The notes under the pieces: model-generated
What the model saw: only the letters and a program-made list of their open reading frames with translations
Told to the model about the DNA's origin: nothing
Databases searched by the model: none
Shown: piece after piece, positions 23,311 through 33,394 of the stretch
How the letters are laid out: each line of letters opens with the position of its first letter
How positions within the stretch are numbered: the stretch's first letter is position 1
Assembly: GCA_015852425.1 (NCBI GenBank)
Contig: JAAAIG010000001.1
Span: 1 to 40,893 of the forward strand
Source of the DNA: Gryganskiella cystojenkinii
Lineage: Eukaryota > Mortierellomycota > Mortierellomycetes > Mortierellales > Mortierellaceae
Direction: 5' to 3'
Length of the DNA: 40,893 bases
Position numbers and translations under genes: made by a program

Positions 23311-24270
23311 TTTTATCCTCCTGATATGAAATACTATGACTGTCCATCCATTCATTTTTTTTCTTGTCAACAATCTCCTAGCACACGACTACATCGTTAA
23401 AGAAAATATATAATATTTACTTTTTATTCTCGCTGTCGCATGTGGATAGTCGTTCTCCTTGTGCGTTCTTCGTTTGTTTCCATGTTCATTCATTCGAAAA
23501 TATTAAACTGGCCAAGGAGTCACCCTCGTGGTTCCCGTGCACTTGCCAAACAACCCCCCCTCTGTTAGGCACGGTCATCGCCCTAATAGACACATCAATA
23601 TTTACTTTCAACATTTGTAGTTTGATGCAGACCTTGCACCATTTTCAAAACTCTTACATTTTTTTTCTTGCTCAGAGGCTGGCAACGCTGGCAGAAGGGC
23701 TACGCAACAAGCTATCCATTTTTGATTATTTGATATCGGTGCTCACTTTGTTTTCATGCTGTTCTGTTTTTTGCCATTTTTTCACTTTATCTCCTTCTCA
23801 AATGGTCCTTTTCTTCCCGGCTATGACCCTCGTCACATCACGAAGAAGTTAGCCCTCAGGATCCGGTGCCAGACAGCGAATATAACGTTAACTTACCTGC
23901 GACACCGCATGATGACTCGCCCTCGAGATTCAGTAACATGGTGTATGAGTTCTCAGAGGTAAAATGTTTGAGTTACTAGAACAGGTAACGGGAAAGAAGA
24001 AGGAGCTAACCGTCCTCAGATCAGTGCATCTTTTTAGAGGCGTCGTCATGAGATGGCTTGTACCTTGGCTGTTCATTAAAGGGTACTGCTTCCAGTAAGA
24101 CCATAATCATAATACTGCTTTCATTGAACCAAATACACCGATATTTCAACTTAACATTAGCAGGAGCCTCAGAGAACTTTCCGTCCTGCAAGACTACCCC
24201 ACGTAATATGATTCAGGGACAGAATGACCTGTTCGCATTCAACTAAAATCGGAAAAGGCGGTAACGGTAA
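23311..24270. other. Non-coding stretch after kelch A
   Basis: About 960 bases with the 3' flank of kelch A and then sequence in which I see no intact gene. A 44-codon open stretch at 23827-23958 reads like protein (for example EVSPQDPVPDSEYNVNLP) and ends at a GAG/GTAAAA donor-like site. It starts right after a stop codon and has no partner, so it may be a gene relic or chance. Confidence 0.4.
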
Positions 24271-24530
24271 ACGTCGCGTTCTATCACGGACTCTGACTTA
24301 GAGGTGTTCAGTCATAATCCAGCGGATGATATGTCCGAGTCATTGCCTGCTCAGGCAGGCCCACGACTGTCTAACCTAGCTCACGTTCCCTATTAGTGGG
24401 TGAACAACCCAACGCTTACTGAATTCTGCTTCAGTTTGATGGGAAGAACTGACGGCGAAGGATCAAAAAGCAACGTCGCTATGAACGTTTGGCTGCCACA
24501 AGGCAGCACAAGAAAGTTAGTTATACTGTA
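24271..24530 (-). pseudogene. LSU (25S/28S) rRNA fragment with internal deletion
   Basis: Read on the minus strand this matches the 3' part of nuclear LSU rRNA from memory: CGTTCATAGCGACGTTGC, TTTTTGATCCTTCG, GGTTGTTCACCCACTAATAG, GGGAACGTGAGCTAGG, then ATCCGCTGGATTATGACTGA and CACCTCTAAGTCAGA. Between GTCGTGGG and the CTGCCTGAGCAGGCAATG stretch, about 100 bases present in yeast 25S are missing, including the universal sarcin-ricin loop, so it cannot be a working rRNA. Scattered substitutions support decay. It is an isolated fragment: no 5.8S, SSU or rest of LSU lies nearby. The match is to remembered conserved rRNA, so end points are approximate (within about 15 bases). Confidence 0.85.
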
Positions 24531-24734
24531 CGCTGTATGCACGAATTCGTACTCATACTTGTGCTTATTTAATTAAAGCCACGTATTCTAAAGACTCTCC
24601 TCCATTTTAGATCGTTTATCGTGCTCACCCATATCAGATTCATGGGTTCCATTGGGCAACGTAAGCGTAGTCCTTCGTTCTTGGCCACCCAAGATCCATG
24701 CTCAGGAGCTGCTGCTCTGTTATCTCGTGTCCTA

Positions 24735-26180
24735 TCAGTTCCATGGCGGCGTCGAGGGGTATCTGGAATCCATACCAAGGAAAACGAGCGGAAATCCAGA
24801 TTTTGAACGAGCCTTGACCTTACGGTGGAGTTCCAAGATCTCAGCGGCTAGCTTCGGATATTGGCTGTCGTCGATCAAGCCTGGCATCAGGATATCACCC
24901 GCCTTCCAGTCATCACTTGGTCTTACAAGTCTGATTTCTAATTTCTCGAGATGGTGCGATGCCCAAGGAGTATGCAATAGCTCGTTCAAACTGACACTAT
25001 CGCCGCAGCTGAACTTTCTCAAACATGGAAATTCCTTCAATACACGAATAATACCCACTGCTGGATCGATCCTGCATTGAAGGGCATGAAGGTTTAGATA
25101 CTCCAAAGTTGTGGCTGAGGTCTTTAACAGAGCAGTGACGAAGGCATTTGAGACAGACGTTTCCACGACGACATCGAGTGACTTGAGACCTTTAGGATAG
25201 GCTTGTATCAAACGGACAAGATCCTTTTCGAGGCCTGGAAAGTCAACAAATCTCCCTCCGAGTTGCTTGATGTTGGGGCAAAACGTGCTTGTTACTTTAA
25301 GCACTTGCTGTATGTCGCCGATGTTGATGTCGTTGATGTTTTCATATAAAAATGATCGCGATGCAAAAACAGGCGTGTCAGGTTGGGAGAGTTTCTGAGA
25401 ATAGGCAAGTGCACCCATGATTGGCAACCTTCAGGACCCCAGGAAATCTCGAGGTCCTCTAAGGACTCGAACAATTTCCAGGGGTATTTCTTTTCCAATG
25501 CTGCGGCATGTAACTGCGCTGGCTGGCCATGGGAATCCGTGCTTGAGAAATGACAGTGCAGACAAAGGCTTCGAAGTGACGAAGGACAATTCTTGAGAAG
25601 GGTCAAGATGAGGAAGATATCTTCTCCGTTCGGTTTACCCATGGATGCGAGCGTCAAGTGCGTTAGCGTCGGATGTGCTCCAAGTTGTGTGAGCAAACGA
25701 CAGTCAAATGGTTGTAAGCGATTTTGGACAACATGCATCCGAAGGGTATGGAAAGCTTGATGACAACAGTCAGCGGACAGGTGGGAAATTCATGAGGTAC
25801 TCTGTCTCGCCATGTTAGAGAAAAGAGTTCTAGTTCAGGCTGGCCAGGTTGATATTCGAACTCGGGGAGGTATTCAAAGCCATGGAGGGTCAGCTCACGC
25901 AGGTTCGTGTAGGGATCTTGATCGGTCTCCAAGAAACTTCTTAAGGAAGCGTTCAGCCGGAGGATCCAACAAGAATTTCTTGCCAGGCGGTGGGCACTTG
26001 GGCGTTTCAGTGAATCGAGACTGATATATTTCCAACGATATGATTCAAGAGCGTAGACCATATCTTGCAGACGAGGCGGCAGCGTTGAATTTCTTCCATG
26101 CCAAGCTGATTTCAGATTGCCTCAAGGATTGGTGGCAACTCAAAGATAATGTTTGGGGTAGGCTGAGCGTCGAGTAACAT
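24735..26180 (-). pseudogene. F-box / LRR protein, decayed
   Basis: The reading starts at ATG 26180-26178 with an F-box-like N-terminus (MLLDAQPTPNIIFELPPILE) but meets TGA at codon 23 (26114-26112). The same frame goes on to the F-box core EEIQRCRLVCKIWSTLLN. The coding signal then moves three times to another frame, each a net change of -1 (or +2): near 26,038-26,044 into YRWKYISLDSL, near 25,741-25,746 into RMHVVQNRLQPFDCRLL, and near 25,346-25,353 into ENINDINIGDIQQVLKV, after which it is open to the stop at 24735. The LRR-like pattern (LTHLTLASMG, LRSLCLHCHF, LKSLDVVVETS) is continuous across the shifts with no missing block, which argues against introns. About 480 codons in all, similar to the intact F-box 2 (517). 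A sequencing error could explain one shift, hardly three plus a stop. It lies between two LSU rRNA fragments. Confidence 0.82.
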
Positions 26181-26898
26181 ATTAATAGGGAGAGAGAAAT
26201 GGCTTTAGATAGAGGAGTGAGAGAAGAGTGAAATGGTTGAATAGAGAGTACAGTGGGAGAAGTGGGAAATAAAAGAAGCCAGAGTGAAAGGTGAAGAAAG
26301 TAATCGCCTGAAGAATGAAATTGCAAGATGAACAGAAGGTGGATCGTAAGGGTTGGGAGTGTAATGAAGAAACCAGGCTTGGGAGAAAAAAGAAGTGGCT
26401 TCGTGGGAACGGAGGCGCGGATACTGGCGATTAAATTGGAGCCCCGAACTCAATAATATCACTCGCGCTGTCGTGGACACGCGCTGTGGTGTAGTTCACT
26501 AGCCACTCTCTGCGTTTTGATATGTTTTTCGCTTTTGAACCTCGCTTTCATTTCGAGAGAGAGCACGTCGTTGCTGTCAGTCTCGCGACTGTATGGTTCC
26601 TCTCGAAGGGTCTTTGTCCATGGCCATCATACTTACCCTTTCGTTCCAGCTGCCCTCCGCTCAATTAATTCGTCATGTGCAGGAATGCGAGTTATGTACT
26701 TTCCCCATTTCAGATCACACTGTTGCTTGTTCCAGCCGGAACCTGTACAAAACCACCCTTTCGAGTTCCTTTTTATCTCCCGTTGACCTTCCTCCGGACT
26801 TTGCATGTGGCCAACTTGTCGTTTTCCCAGGACAACCACGCCTCTCGCATAGATCCCCCCTTGAGCCAAGCGTGTTTCTACACCTCGCTACACAACAT
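26181..26898. other. Non-coding stretch upstream of F-box pseudogene
   Basis: The first 250 bases are CT-rich on the minus strand and look like the old leader of the F-box pseudogene. From 26,500 to 26,900 all plus-strand frames are partly open (one from 26593 with a hydrophobic start, MAIILTLSFQLPSAQ), but the longest runs straight into the LSU rRNA fragment, so I do not accept a gene. Confidence 0.4.
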
Positions 26899-27025
26899 CG
26901 GCGAATTCTAATGAAGAGGGAGAGAAGGAGCCGACATCGAAGTATCAAAAAGCAACTTCGCTATGAACGCATGAGTACCACAAGCAAGTTATTCTATCGT
27001 AACTTTTCTGGATATAATAGGCCTA
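26899..27025 (-). pseudogene. Second LSU rRNA fragment, diverged
   Basis: Minus-strand reading gives CCAGAAAAGTTACGATAG, AATAACTTGCTTGTGG, GCGTTCATAGCGAAGTTGC, TTTTTGATACTTCGATGTCG and GCTC. These correspond to the conserved LSU segment just upstream of and overlapping the one at 24271-24530. It is more diverged and shorter. Both fragments have the same orientation, so the shared core (around CGTTCATAGCGA to TTTTTGAT) forms an imperfect direct repeat about 2.5 kb apart. Boundaries are approximate. Confidence 0.75.
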
Positions 27026-27392
27026 AAATAAAGTTTCCCTTCGCTAAGTTCGCATATCCTCTTTTACGCAGTGCTGTGGCTGCCTTGAAGTACTCCAACT
27101 CGACAAGTCCCGGTGACAACAACGCTTTATGCTTCACTCCCAACCAGTTTATCGTCCTTTTAGCCTTCTCATAAACCCTTTACAATAGATGGTCAGGGAC
27201 ATATTCAAAAACCTTAAGCCAGAGATAAGATTTTGTGTTTGAGTTCACAAACCCCATTTTATCACGAGTACACGCTGTTGTTCGAGGGAGGGTTTGGGTG
27301 GATATGACAATCCAAACGACTTTCTAATAAATCGGGCGGCTAATGGTGCTAGATGTGTGCCCGGGTCAATACCGGTGGTCAATTTGATTACC
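27026..27392. other. Short non-coding stretch before cupredoxin stop
   Basis: Contains the 3' flank of the cupredoxin gene (which is on the minus strand) and sequence next to the LSU fragment. Nothing further recognised. Confidence 0.4.
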
Positions 27393-27725
27393 CTACTTAA
27401 CGGTGACGGAGCCCTTCATGTTGAGAGCGCAATGAGGTTCGCAGAAGTAGGGATAGGTCCCAACTTGGTCGAACCTGTAGATATATGATGGAGCACCAGG
27501 TGTCATCATGCTGGACTTAAACTTGGCACCTTGTGATTGACAGTTATCTCCATGAATAACATTATGTTGACCGACCTTTACAGTCCATGCGACTGAGTCG
27601 CCTTTGTTAATTTCGATATGTGGGGGGTCGAATTTGACATCAACGACCTCGACAGGTACAGTCTTAGGTTCGGCAAAAGTAGTGGCGAGAAAGGCGCACA
27701 TAATGGTGGCAGTATAGCAGCGCAT
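27393..27725 (-). CDS. Secreted cupredoxin (plastocyanin-like type 1 copper protein)
   Basis: Intronless, 110 residues. The N-terminal 18 residues are a clear signal peptide ending TTFA. The mature part of about 92 residues is a single cupredoxin domain: VEVVDVKFDPPHIEINKGDSVAW, the first ligand histidine in VGQHNVIHG (His54), and the C-terminal ligand loop FCEPHCALNMKG, giving Cys95, His98 and Met103 in the C-x2-H-x4-M spacing of type 1 copper sites. All four ligands are present, so the protein should bind copper and work in electron transfer or copper handling outside the cell or at the wall; no GPI-like tail follows. It is the only intact gene within the decayed 23.3-29.4 kb stretch. An out-of-frame open frame covers its 5' half and upstream flank. 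Confidence 0.93.
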   Translation of the reverse strand: MRCYTATIMCAFLATTFAEPKTVPVEVVDVKFDPPHIEINKGDSVAWTVKVGQHNVIHGDNCQSQGAKFKSSMMTPGAPSYIYRFDQVGTYPYFCEPHCALNMKGSVTVK

Positions 27726-28796
27726 TTTGTTATTGCGGGTATAGGAGATAGTGAGATAAATGCGCTGTATTCTGTTTTATGAGGACGAGGTATTGAAGTG
27801 TCGATAAGATTAATCAGATGCAGAGAGTTAGGAATCAGAGTGTTTGCTGGAAGTGAGCCTGAGATGACTACTGACAAGCTAAAGAGAGCCATGTACCTAA
27901 GAGAACAATCAAACAAGAAAAGAATCAGAGCCGCCTACCTTGTTTACAATAGAGAGAGCTGAAGTAGACTGACACGATAAGACGATGGATTATTTTACAA
28001 TGTATGTCGGAGGAGAAGCACAGAGAATAGAGACATAGAAATGGCGGAACAATTGCAGGCAAAGGATCGAACAGAAGGAATTGTGGATGCGAGTTGAGAA
28101 AAGACCACACAGACAGTCAAGGACAAAGGAAACAAACATGTAAGATGAAAAGGTGCTGAAGAAGACAAGCGAAAGAGTGAAAGAGAAGACGACGGGGTAT
28201 TTATATCTAGGGAAAGGCAGGCTGTGTTAGAAATTTTTACCTTTTCCGTTTCACTCTTGTTTTTATTTTTAATCTAGACCTTCTAGTCTTACTTGATCCT
28301 TCCTCATTCTTACTCCTTTTTATCATCAATCCCTTTCTTAGCTGCTTTTCTCTTCTTTTACTCAATAGCCTTCTTAATACATATTTTCATAAGTCAACTT
28401 TCATATTGTCTTCCCTGAATAAAAAATCTCTCGCTTCCCTTTTATTGTTTTCGTCACAAACAGATCAATACCTTACGGCATGTCGAAAACGTTTCATAAC
28501 AGGCTGAGTCTAAGAGAAAGCAGTTTCGAAAAAAAGATAAATGCTAATATGAGGAAAGAGCACTCAAAAGCTTTTTAGTTCAAGTCCTGTGTAATGTTAT
28601 AATAAAAAGGGGAAGGATGGACATACCAAGGAATAGGAAAATTAGGGGAGGAGGAAAAGCAAGATATTTGGTGGAATCAATGGATGGAAAACATCAAGGG
28701 CATGCTAACAAAGGAGGGATGCCGAAAAGATCCAAGGGTAACACCAGAGGGCAGCATATAGTGGCGGTTAAAATTGATATTTCCTTTTTTTTGACC
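27726..28796. other. Upstream region of cupredoxin gene and unrecognised sequence
   Basis: On the minus strand a TATAAATA lies at 28205-28198, followed by a pyrimidine-rich stretch. A 51-codon open frame runs from an ATG at about 28137. Further on, an ACAAGGTAGGC donor-like and a TCTCTTAGGTAC acceptor-like site (about 27,940 and 27,900) could bound a leader intron of the cupredoxin transcript. From 28,210 to 28,790 the sequence is AT-rich with nothing recognised. Confidence 0.4.
28198..28205 (-). promoter_or_regulatory. Possible TATA box for cupredoxin transcript
   Basis: TATAAATA on the minus strand, followed downstream by a CT-rich initiator-like stretch. It is about 470 bases from the cupredoxin ATG, so it fits only if the transcript has a long leader. 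Confidence 0.3.
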
Positions 28797-29273
28797 ACCT
28801 CTGTATTCTTCAACGCCCTCTCAGCCGGATCGTCATCCATCCGCGAGTCTGGAGCAGGGACTCCGGCGTCGATGACAGAAAGTACATTCTTCCTTGTTTG
28901 TCCCGCCTATGATGCTCTCTAGTTCCACATAGGAAGCCCAGTTCAGCCCGATCCATGTTGTATCAGAGGCGTCGCTGATCTCAAGGTATCTTCAACAACA
29001 TCAAACTTCATCCCTTCATGATATTCAACAACGACAAGATCAGCATCTCTCTTCATGTCACTCGGCGTCCTCTTCATGGCTCTCCTACCTTGCAGACACG
29101 CCATCTCTCAATCTCGCATCTTTACTCACTTCACCTACAACAGACTCTTCTGCAGTTGCGACAGTAATTATAATTCAGCTCGAACGGCAGGAACGAGGGA
29201 AACATCGAGGCGACAGCAGGAACAACCACAACAGGTTCTCATGATCAACTATACCACTCGGCTCACAAGATAG
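28797..29273 (+). pseudogene. Truncated kelch-protein relic (tail of a kelch A paralogue)
   Basis: The sequence codes, with breaks, for the cytosolic tail of a kelch A-like protein. The stretch SLFVPPMMLSSS (28891 onward) matches PSLFVPPMMVSS of kelch A, followed by AQFSPIHVVS against PQFNPIHIVT. The last codons INYTTRLTR-stop match LNYSSRPTAQ-stop. Upstream, QPDRHPSASLEQGLRRR aligns with QPNQLPTSPEQRLQRR. In-frame stops occur at TGA 28873-28875 and TAG 28930-28932 (Gln in kelch A), and at least one frame change lies before the final block. Exons for the kelch ectodomain and the membrane span are absent upstream. It is therefore a 5'-truncated dead copy, closer to kelch A than to kelch B. The left boundary is approximate. 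Confidence 0.85.
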
Positions 29274-29371
29274 ACGAACCCTTTCTTCGGATGGAAATTA
29301 GTCCGCAACCTGAATTTTAAGTAGACATGAAGTCAAACATAACAAGGTCAGAGTGTTCTTCTATCCCAGTG

Positions 29372-29381
29372 NNNNNNNNNN
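29372..29381. other. Assembly gap (10 N)
   Basis: Ten consecutive N. The true length may differ. It separates the kelch relic from the 3' end of the chitin synthase gene, so adjacency across it depends on scaffolding. Confidence 0.99.
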
Positions 29382-29443
29382 TTTTGGAGCATGTCTATTA
29401 AGGTATTAGAAAGAAACAGACTAAGATAGTAATCTATAAACTA

Positions 29444-32400
29444 TTACTGCTGTGGGTAGATCCCGCCTCCTTCGTTCACGAGTGAGGACATGGGTTGATA
29501 CCAACCCGTAATCCCGTTTGTCAACCCCAACTTGATCCGTTTCTCCCTCTCAAACTCACACCACTTCTTCATCACAATCTTGCTCGAGTCAAACTCGCCC
29601 TCCTTACTACCATGACTATCAACTTTACCGCCCTCGCCTTCGCCCTGGACCTTTCTTGTCTGCCCCCATGTGAAATCATCGAAATGCCAGAACGCATACA
29701 CGGGCAAGACAAAATTCCAGATCGGCAACGAAATCAAATACATGCCCATCCATCCGACATAAACAACTTTTCGCGAGGTCATGAGAATCAAGATTGCGGG
29801 GAGACCCAAAATCGCCGCCAACAGCATCAACGGAATAATCGGGACCGGCGTGATAATGAACGAAATTACAATCAAATACCCAGTGAAGGAAATAGCGGCG
29901 GGCAAGACCACGGTACCGACCAATTCCATAAAGATGACAAATTGCATCGAGAAACAAAACGTTCCACAAAGATCACGAATCAGCACCAACTCCATCAGGT
30001 TATGGATCGTTGAGTTGATCCATCGCCGACGTTGAGACAGCAGGACCGGGAACGAGGTCGGCACCTGAGTCTTGCAAACCGCCTGAGGAACAAACATCAT
30101 TTTCCGTTTCGGAAATGTTCGGAGCATCAATGTGGTCAGATATCGGTCCTCGCCGAGCAGGAGCAAGTTCTTCTTGTGGAGTGTGTCCACGACGTTTTCA
30201 GAGTAGTGTTCGACAATATCCGGATTAGCGAGAACAGGAACCCAATACCGGTTGGGTCCCTTGGGCGCCTTGATACGGTACATGCAGAAACAACCGGGTA
30301 GACAAGTCACACCTCCGAAAATCGACTCGAAGGCCTTGGATAAATGATGGGAAATATAGTACTCGAAGACTAGCAAGAAAAAAATACCAGCGGAAAACGA
30401 AAGGTGTCAGCATAACAGGTCCTGAACAAGACCAAAACCAGAAGTTTTTTTTTTTTTCAAATATTACCTTGTATCATAGTCACCCAGGACTCTTTCTTGT
30501 TCGCAATCTTGGTCTCACCACAGAGTCCCATTACGGTTGGATCTTGGGCCATACAGGCAACCATCCTTGTCAACGAATCCGGATAGACCTTTGTGTCCGC
30601 GTCGACCATCAGGACCAACTCGTAGAAATCCGGGGTGACTTTGGTCACGTTCCAGAACGCGTTAAAAAACTCGTATTCCAGGGGTGTCATCCGGTCATCA
30701 AACATGACTTTTTGTAAAAACGACATCAAAATGATTTGAGAATCACGTTTGCCTCGGTTACCGGGCTTCTTGTCCATGGCTTCCGCAGGAGTACCACATT
30801 TGACAATCACAATCATAGGCACCTTTTGACGGTTCTCCATCGGCATCTCACAGTCGTTCGCGTACTTGTAGTATCCAGCATAAATCTTGGCCATATTGTG
30901 TCGCTTTGCACCATCCGCGATCGCGATGTAGGACTGGGGTTCGACTTCATCTCGGGGGACGATATAATCCGTCATCATATCAAGACAGATATCCGGAGTC
31001 GTGAAATCTTCGTTTTCGCCACGAATAATGCCGTCTGCTATTATTAACAGCAACTTATGACTGGAGGGATAACTCGTGTTGGCGAGCGAATCACAGGTCG
31101 CGCGGAGACCGTCTGCACCCTCGGAATAACAGGTGACCAACATGAGCGTATGAAGCAAAGGGCACTGCAACGGCTCTCCTTTGAGTTTCGAGATAGAGGC
31201 ATTAAATCCTGCACGGGAGAGTCGAGACGTGCTCGACGGTTTGGTTTCATTGCTAACGTTAGTACCCGCTGTCGCAATCGATTCTCTTCGACTTCCGGGA
31301 CGAGGCATCGAAGAACCCACCAGCGAAGAATTGGATTGAGCAGGACGAGGACTTTGGGGGAGTCCACTCCAACGGCGGGCTGGAGGTGGAAGACCAAGTG
31401 GGAAGGGAATTTCAGTCGCAACGGAGACATGAGATCCGTTGGGGGTTGCAGTTCCAGATTCATAGCGAGGACCACCGGGAAGAACATTGGCGCGAATCCG
31501 CTCAGCGCGACTAGTGACAAGAAATCGGCGGGGAAAGCCCTATCAGACATGAACTAATATCGCATAATGGTTCCTCATCCGCAATTATTTAAAAGAGGAG
31601 GCTTACCGGTTGGTCTCCGAGTTGGGACTATCGACGTATGGCGAGGTGTTATCATCGACCCAGGCCTCAATAATCTCCTGTCGTCTCAACTTGTCCGCAA
31701 ACGTCTTCTCGTCAAACGAGCCCAGCCTCCAGCTCAACACCCATCCAAAGATGACGGCCAAGAAGAACCTCAGCAGGACCACACTCAGAATTACAATCAA
31801 GGAGACGTACAGCACAATGTCTGAGACCACACAGCCGAGAGAAAGCTGATCAATCACGCCGACCTTGACTGTCTCGACCAGACATTTCGCGATTTTTGTC
31901 TTGTCCTTTGTGAATGACATGCTCAGCGAGATATCCTTGCCTGAAAAAGTTCCATTCAGGAATGGTGCGAACCCGGGTGTCAACGCAATGTTATCTTCGA
32001 GCCAGTTCAATCGAGAGAGATCCAGGACTTGCCCGTTGTAGACTGCATAATTCGTGTCCTTTTCCTTGAGATCCTCCCAACTGAAATAGACCTCGCCCAT
32101 GAACCGGAGTTGTTTGATGACCTGTCGTGCCTTGATGGAATCCGGTCCGACATGACATCCCTGCGTTCCCATGCCACCAAAGGGTTTCACACCCCCAACC
32201 GTGTTCGTGACCACACAAGGGAAATAATTCCAGACGTTGCCATTCGGATCGTGTTGTTTTCCTAAAAAGAGTCCCTTGCAGGCCTGGTTGATGTTTTGAA
32301 ACATAAATGTCATATCTCGTCCACCAGCATCCGGAAACGGTTTTGCGAGCAAGTTACTGGTCACTTGAGGAATCTCTCTCGCCACGGGATGATTGAAATC

Positions 32401-33394
32401 CTTGAGGAGGTAGGCTCGACCCAACAAAACTGCAGATTGAGCATCGACATGACCGTGACGGATCCTTGTGGGTTCTTTACCACATAGGACAACGTTAAAG
32501 CCGAAAGTTAGGAAACCGACCGTGAAACAAAGCACAAAGATGATAAAGACTAGGGCAACCTTTTCGCGCCATGCCTGTCGAATCTCGTCCGTATGTTTCC
32601 CTAGTATCGAGACAATTAAAAACGCCGGAATTAAAGTGATTATCAGCGCACAACAAAGAGCCTCAACAACGTACTCTTCCCCTACTACTATCCTACATCA
32701 AAACTCCAAAAATATATAAAAAAAGAAAAAATCTCTTACCCATGAGAGTCAACAGTGGTCCAGGGAAACAACAGGTGACCATCCTTGAAAACGTAACCCA
32801 AAATGACGGGTATTTCGAATCCTCGTCCTCATCTCTCTTGGAAAGTTTTCTCGTCTTCTTGGAGCGTTTCTCCATACGCTCCGCTTTGGCCTTGTCCAGG
32901 TCCCGTTGTTGCAGTTGATCCGGTCGATGACGACTCCGAACAGAGTGCCCATCGTCGTGGTGGTGTTTCTCGTTGTCATAGTAATCACGACCCTCCTGAC
33001 CACGGTATGTTGAATGAGAAGTTGATGATCCAGCATATTGGGAAGGGTTGTAATAAGTCTGAGTATCATGTCCGTAAATAAGTTGGCCTGGGGGGTGGTA
33101 TCCATTGCTTCCAGACACCTGTCGACTATGTCCCTGTCCGTTATAATAACTTTGACCGTAGCCTGCTCCTGCTCCACGACCGATACTGCCGCCCGGGGAC
33201 TGTGTCACAATGGAGAGTCCTCCCGACTGGCGTTGGTAATGCTGCGGCTGTTGTGCCTGCTGGTGTTGGTCTGTTAGTGATGGACTACTCGACATCATTA
33301 CTTGCTGAGGAAGGGTCACACCCAAAGTCTGAGATAGCTCCTTGTACAGCTCGTCACTGCTCCCGTTCTCGAGGTCAGTTTCCCTTTCCTTCAT
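29444..33394 (-). CDS. Chitin synthase, class IV type (Chs3-like)
   Basis: Four exons: 33394-32740, 32600-31607, 31510-30468, 30369-29444. The sum is 3,618 nt, giving 1,205 residues. After a polar N-terminus rich in Gln, Gly and Tyr come membrane spans (about 228-250) and an extracytosolic part with a cytochrome-b5-like stretch, then spans near 460-490. The catalytic domain has [20 protein letters not shown] (about 849-857), [14 protein letters not shown] (EDR about 971-973) and the product-binding QRRRW (1010-1014), followed by several C-terminal spans. The motif set and the [14 protein letters not shown] stretch are those of division II, class IV enzymes such as yeast Chs3. It polymerises UDP-GlcNAc into chitin at the plasma membrane. 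The start is the first ATG (MKERETDLE); the frame stays open further upstream in a CT-rich leader, so a longer N-terminus cannot be excluded. It faces F-box 2 head to head. Confidence 0.93.

Noticed and set aside
23846..23875. Resemblance to LSU rRNA around AAGTTAGCCCTCAGGAT on the plus strand
   Set aside because: Only about 15 bases match, with a mismatch in the middle, and the flanks do not continue as LSU.
26593..27174. Plus-strand open frame of 193 codons
   Set aside because: Its second half lies over the LSU rRNA fragment in antisense, and no recognisable domain is present.
28570..28600. tRNA-like B box (AGTTCAAGTCC)
   Set aside because: No A box, no foldable acceptor stem and no anticodon arm nearby.
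29495..30301. Plus-strand open frames of 84-172 codons
   Set aside because: They are antisense shadows of the chitin synthase last exon, which has unmistakable EDR and QRRRW motifs.
31044..31550. Minus-strand frame with [11 protein letters not shown] as the start of chitin synthase exon 3
   Set aside because: An acceptor at GATAG/GGC would force this wrong frame; the acceptor at CACTAG/TCGC restores the catalytic frame.
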